Source: Actinotalea sp. JY-7876 (GTDB lineage Bacteria; Actinomycetota; Actinomycetes; Actinomycetales; Cellulomonadaceae). From it: a stretch of 64,000 nucleotides of DNA. The position numbers were made by a program, and so were the translations under genes. The stretch's first letter is position 1; every line of letters begins with the position of its first letter. The notes beneath the pieces were generated by a model, which was not told the origin of the DNA, ran no database searches, and worked only from the letters and a program-made list of their open reading frames with translations. The stretch spans positions 186,001 through 250,000 of the forward strand of contig NZ_CP059493.1 in NCBI RefSeq assembly GCF_014042015.1, written 5' to 3'. Below, piece after piece: positions 63,696-64,000 of the stretch.

Positions 63696-64000
63696 GTGGA
63701 GAACGTCAAGCTCTGGTGGGACTACATCTGGGGGATCGTCAGCGACTTCCTCCTCAACGCCGAGACGCCGGGGCACAAGCTCGCCCTGATGGTGATCGCG
63801 ATCGCGCTGTTCGTCGTCGTGATGGGCGCCATCCTGCTCGCGGTCGACAAGCCCAAGCGGGTGCCGAACTGGCTGGTCACGGCCGCGTTCGTCGGGCCCG
63901 CCCTGGTGTTCCTCGGTTTCGGCCTGGTCTACCCCGCGCTGCGGACGGTCTACCAGTCCCTGTTCAACCGCAACGGCCAGACGTTCATCGGCGTCGAGAA
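63696..64000 (+). CDS. Alpha-glucoside-type ABC transporter permease, 5' part (cut by window end)
   Basis: The frame opens at GTG 63696 with GCGGAGG 6 nt upstream and runs off the window after 101 complete codons. The N-terminus is VENVKLWWDYIWGIVSDFL, followed by a first helix ALMVIAIALFVVVMGAILLAV, a basic loop KPKRVPNW and a second helix LVTAAFVGPALVFLGFGLVYPALRTVYQSL. An extra N-terminal helix before the core MalF-type region is known in AglF-like permeases. It should pair with the binding protein at 62114. Confidence 0.88.
   Translation, partial: MENVKLWWDYIWGIVSDFLLNAETPGHKLALMVIAIALFVVVMGAILLAVDKPKRVPNWLVTAAFVGPALVFLGFGLVYPALRTVYQSLFNRNGQTFIGVE

Overview
The window is very GC-rich and reads as chromosomal DNA of a cellulolytic actinobacterium, most likely Cellulomonas or a close relative. 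The main pointer is an 822-residue GH94 cellobiose phosphorylase that, from memory, resembles the Cellulomonas (Cellvibrio) gilvus enzyme in length and in the position of its catalytic Asp490. GH81 and GH43 secreted glycosidases, LacI-type regulators, sugar ABC importers without their own ATPase, F420-type oxidoreductases and an IdeR-type iron switch agree with this. No rRNA, tRNA, CRISPR array, phage or insertion sequence was seen.

Layout. 1-2.4 kb: the 3' end of a polymorphic-toxin gene followed by a tight run of immunity-like genes, two of the SCO4402 type, one of which is fused in frame to a second immunity-like domain. 2.5-5.8 kb: a Ddn-like F420 nitroreductase family protein, a NERD-domain protein, a YciO-type threonylcarbamoyl-AMP synthase, a DUF2809 membrane protein and a methyltransferase. 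5.9-11.5 kb: an iron-siderophore island, with a lipoprotein binding protein, two FecCD permeases and an ATPase flanked on both sides by siderophore-interacting reductases; the left divergent promoter region carries two IdeR/DtxR-like boxes. 11.6-15.6 kb: a LURP-one-like protein, a zinc-ribbon protein, an EF-G-like GTPase and a pentapeptide-repeat protein.

15.7-25.9 kb: cellobiose phosphorylase behind a near-perfect CebR/CelR box, a duplicated SRPBCC-like protein, a secreted GH81 beta-1,3-glucanase and a secreted multidomain GH43 enzyme. 26-28.4 kb: small conserved proteins and a PatB/MalY lyase, set among two kinds of intergenic repeats. 28.4-35.8 kb: a sugar locus with GH2 and LacI genes on one strand and a binding protein, two permeases and a GH43 lipoprotein on the other, divided by a promoter region with three copies of a 13-bp repeat. 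35.8-42.5 kb: an FKBP lipoprotein, an atypical Gfo/Idh/MocA protein, an F420-type oxidoreductase, a LacI regulator that seems to begin at a rare ATC codon, MetF and a ferritin-like/VIT iron transporter.

42.5-51.6 kb: a short UvrA-like ATPase, an MFS exporter, a MASE1-GGDEF-EAL protein, phosphoglucomutase and a DUF5926 protein. 51.7-60.7 kb: a glycosyltransferase, an MFS protein coupled to a large membrane protein with an alkaline-phosphatase-like ectodomain, then pheA, a diacylglycerol-kinase-like gene, serS and a HAD phosphatase. 60.8-64 kb: a LacI regulator, a perfect 14-bp operator, an alpha-glucoside-type binding protein and the beginning of its permease gene, cut by the window end.

Together the genes describe polysaccharide breakdown outside the cell, ATPase-sharing sugar import under local LacI control, and phosphorolytic cellobiose use: GH94 makes glucose 1-phosphate, which phosphoglucomutase can feed into glycolysis. 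Iron acquisition and inter-bacterial competition genes are interspersed.
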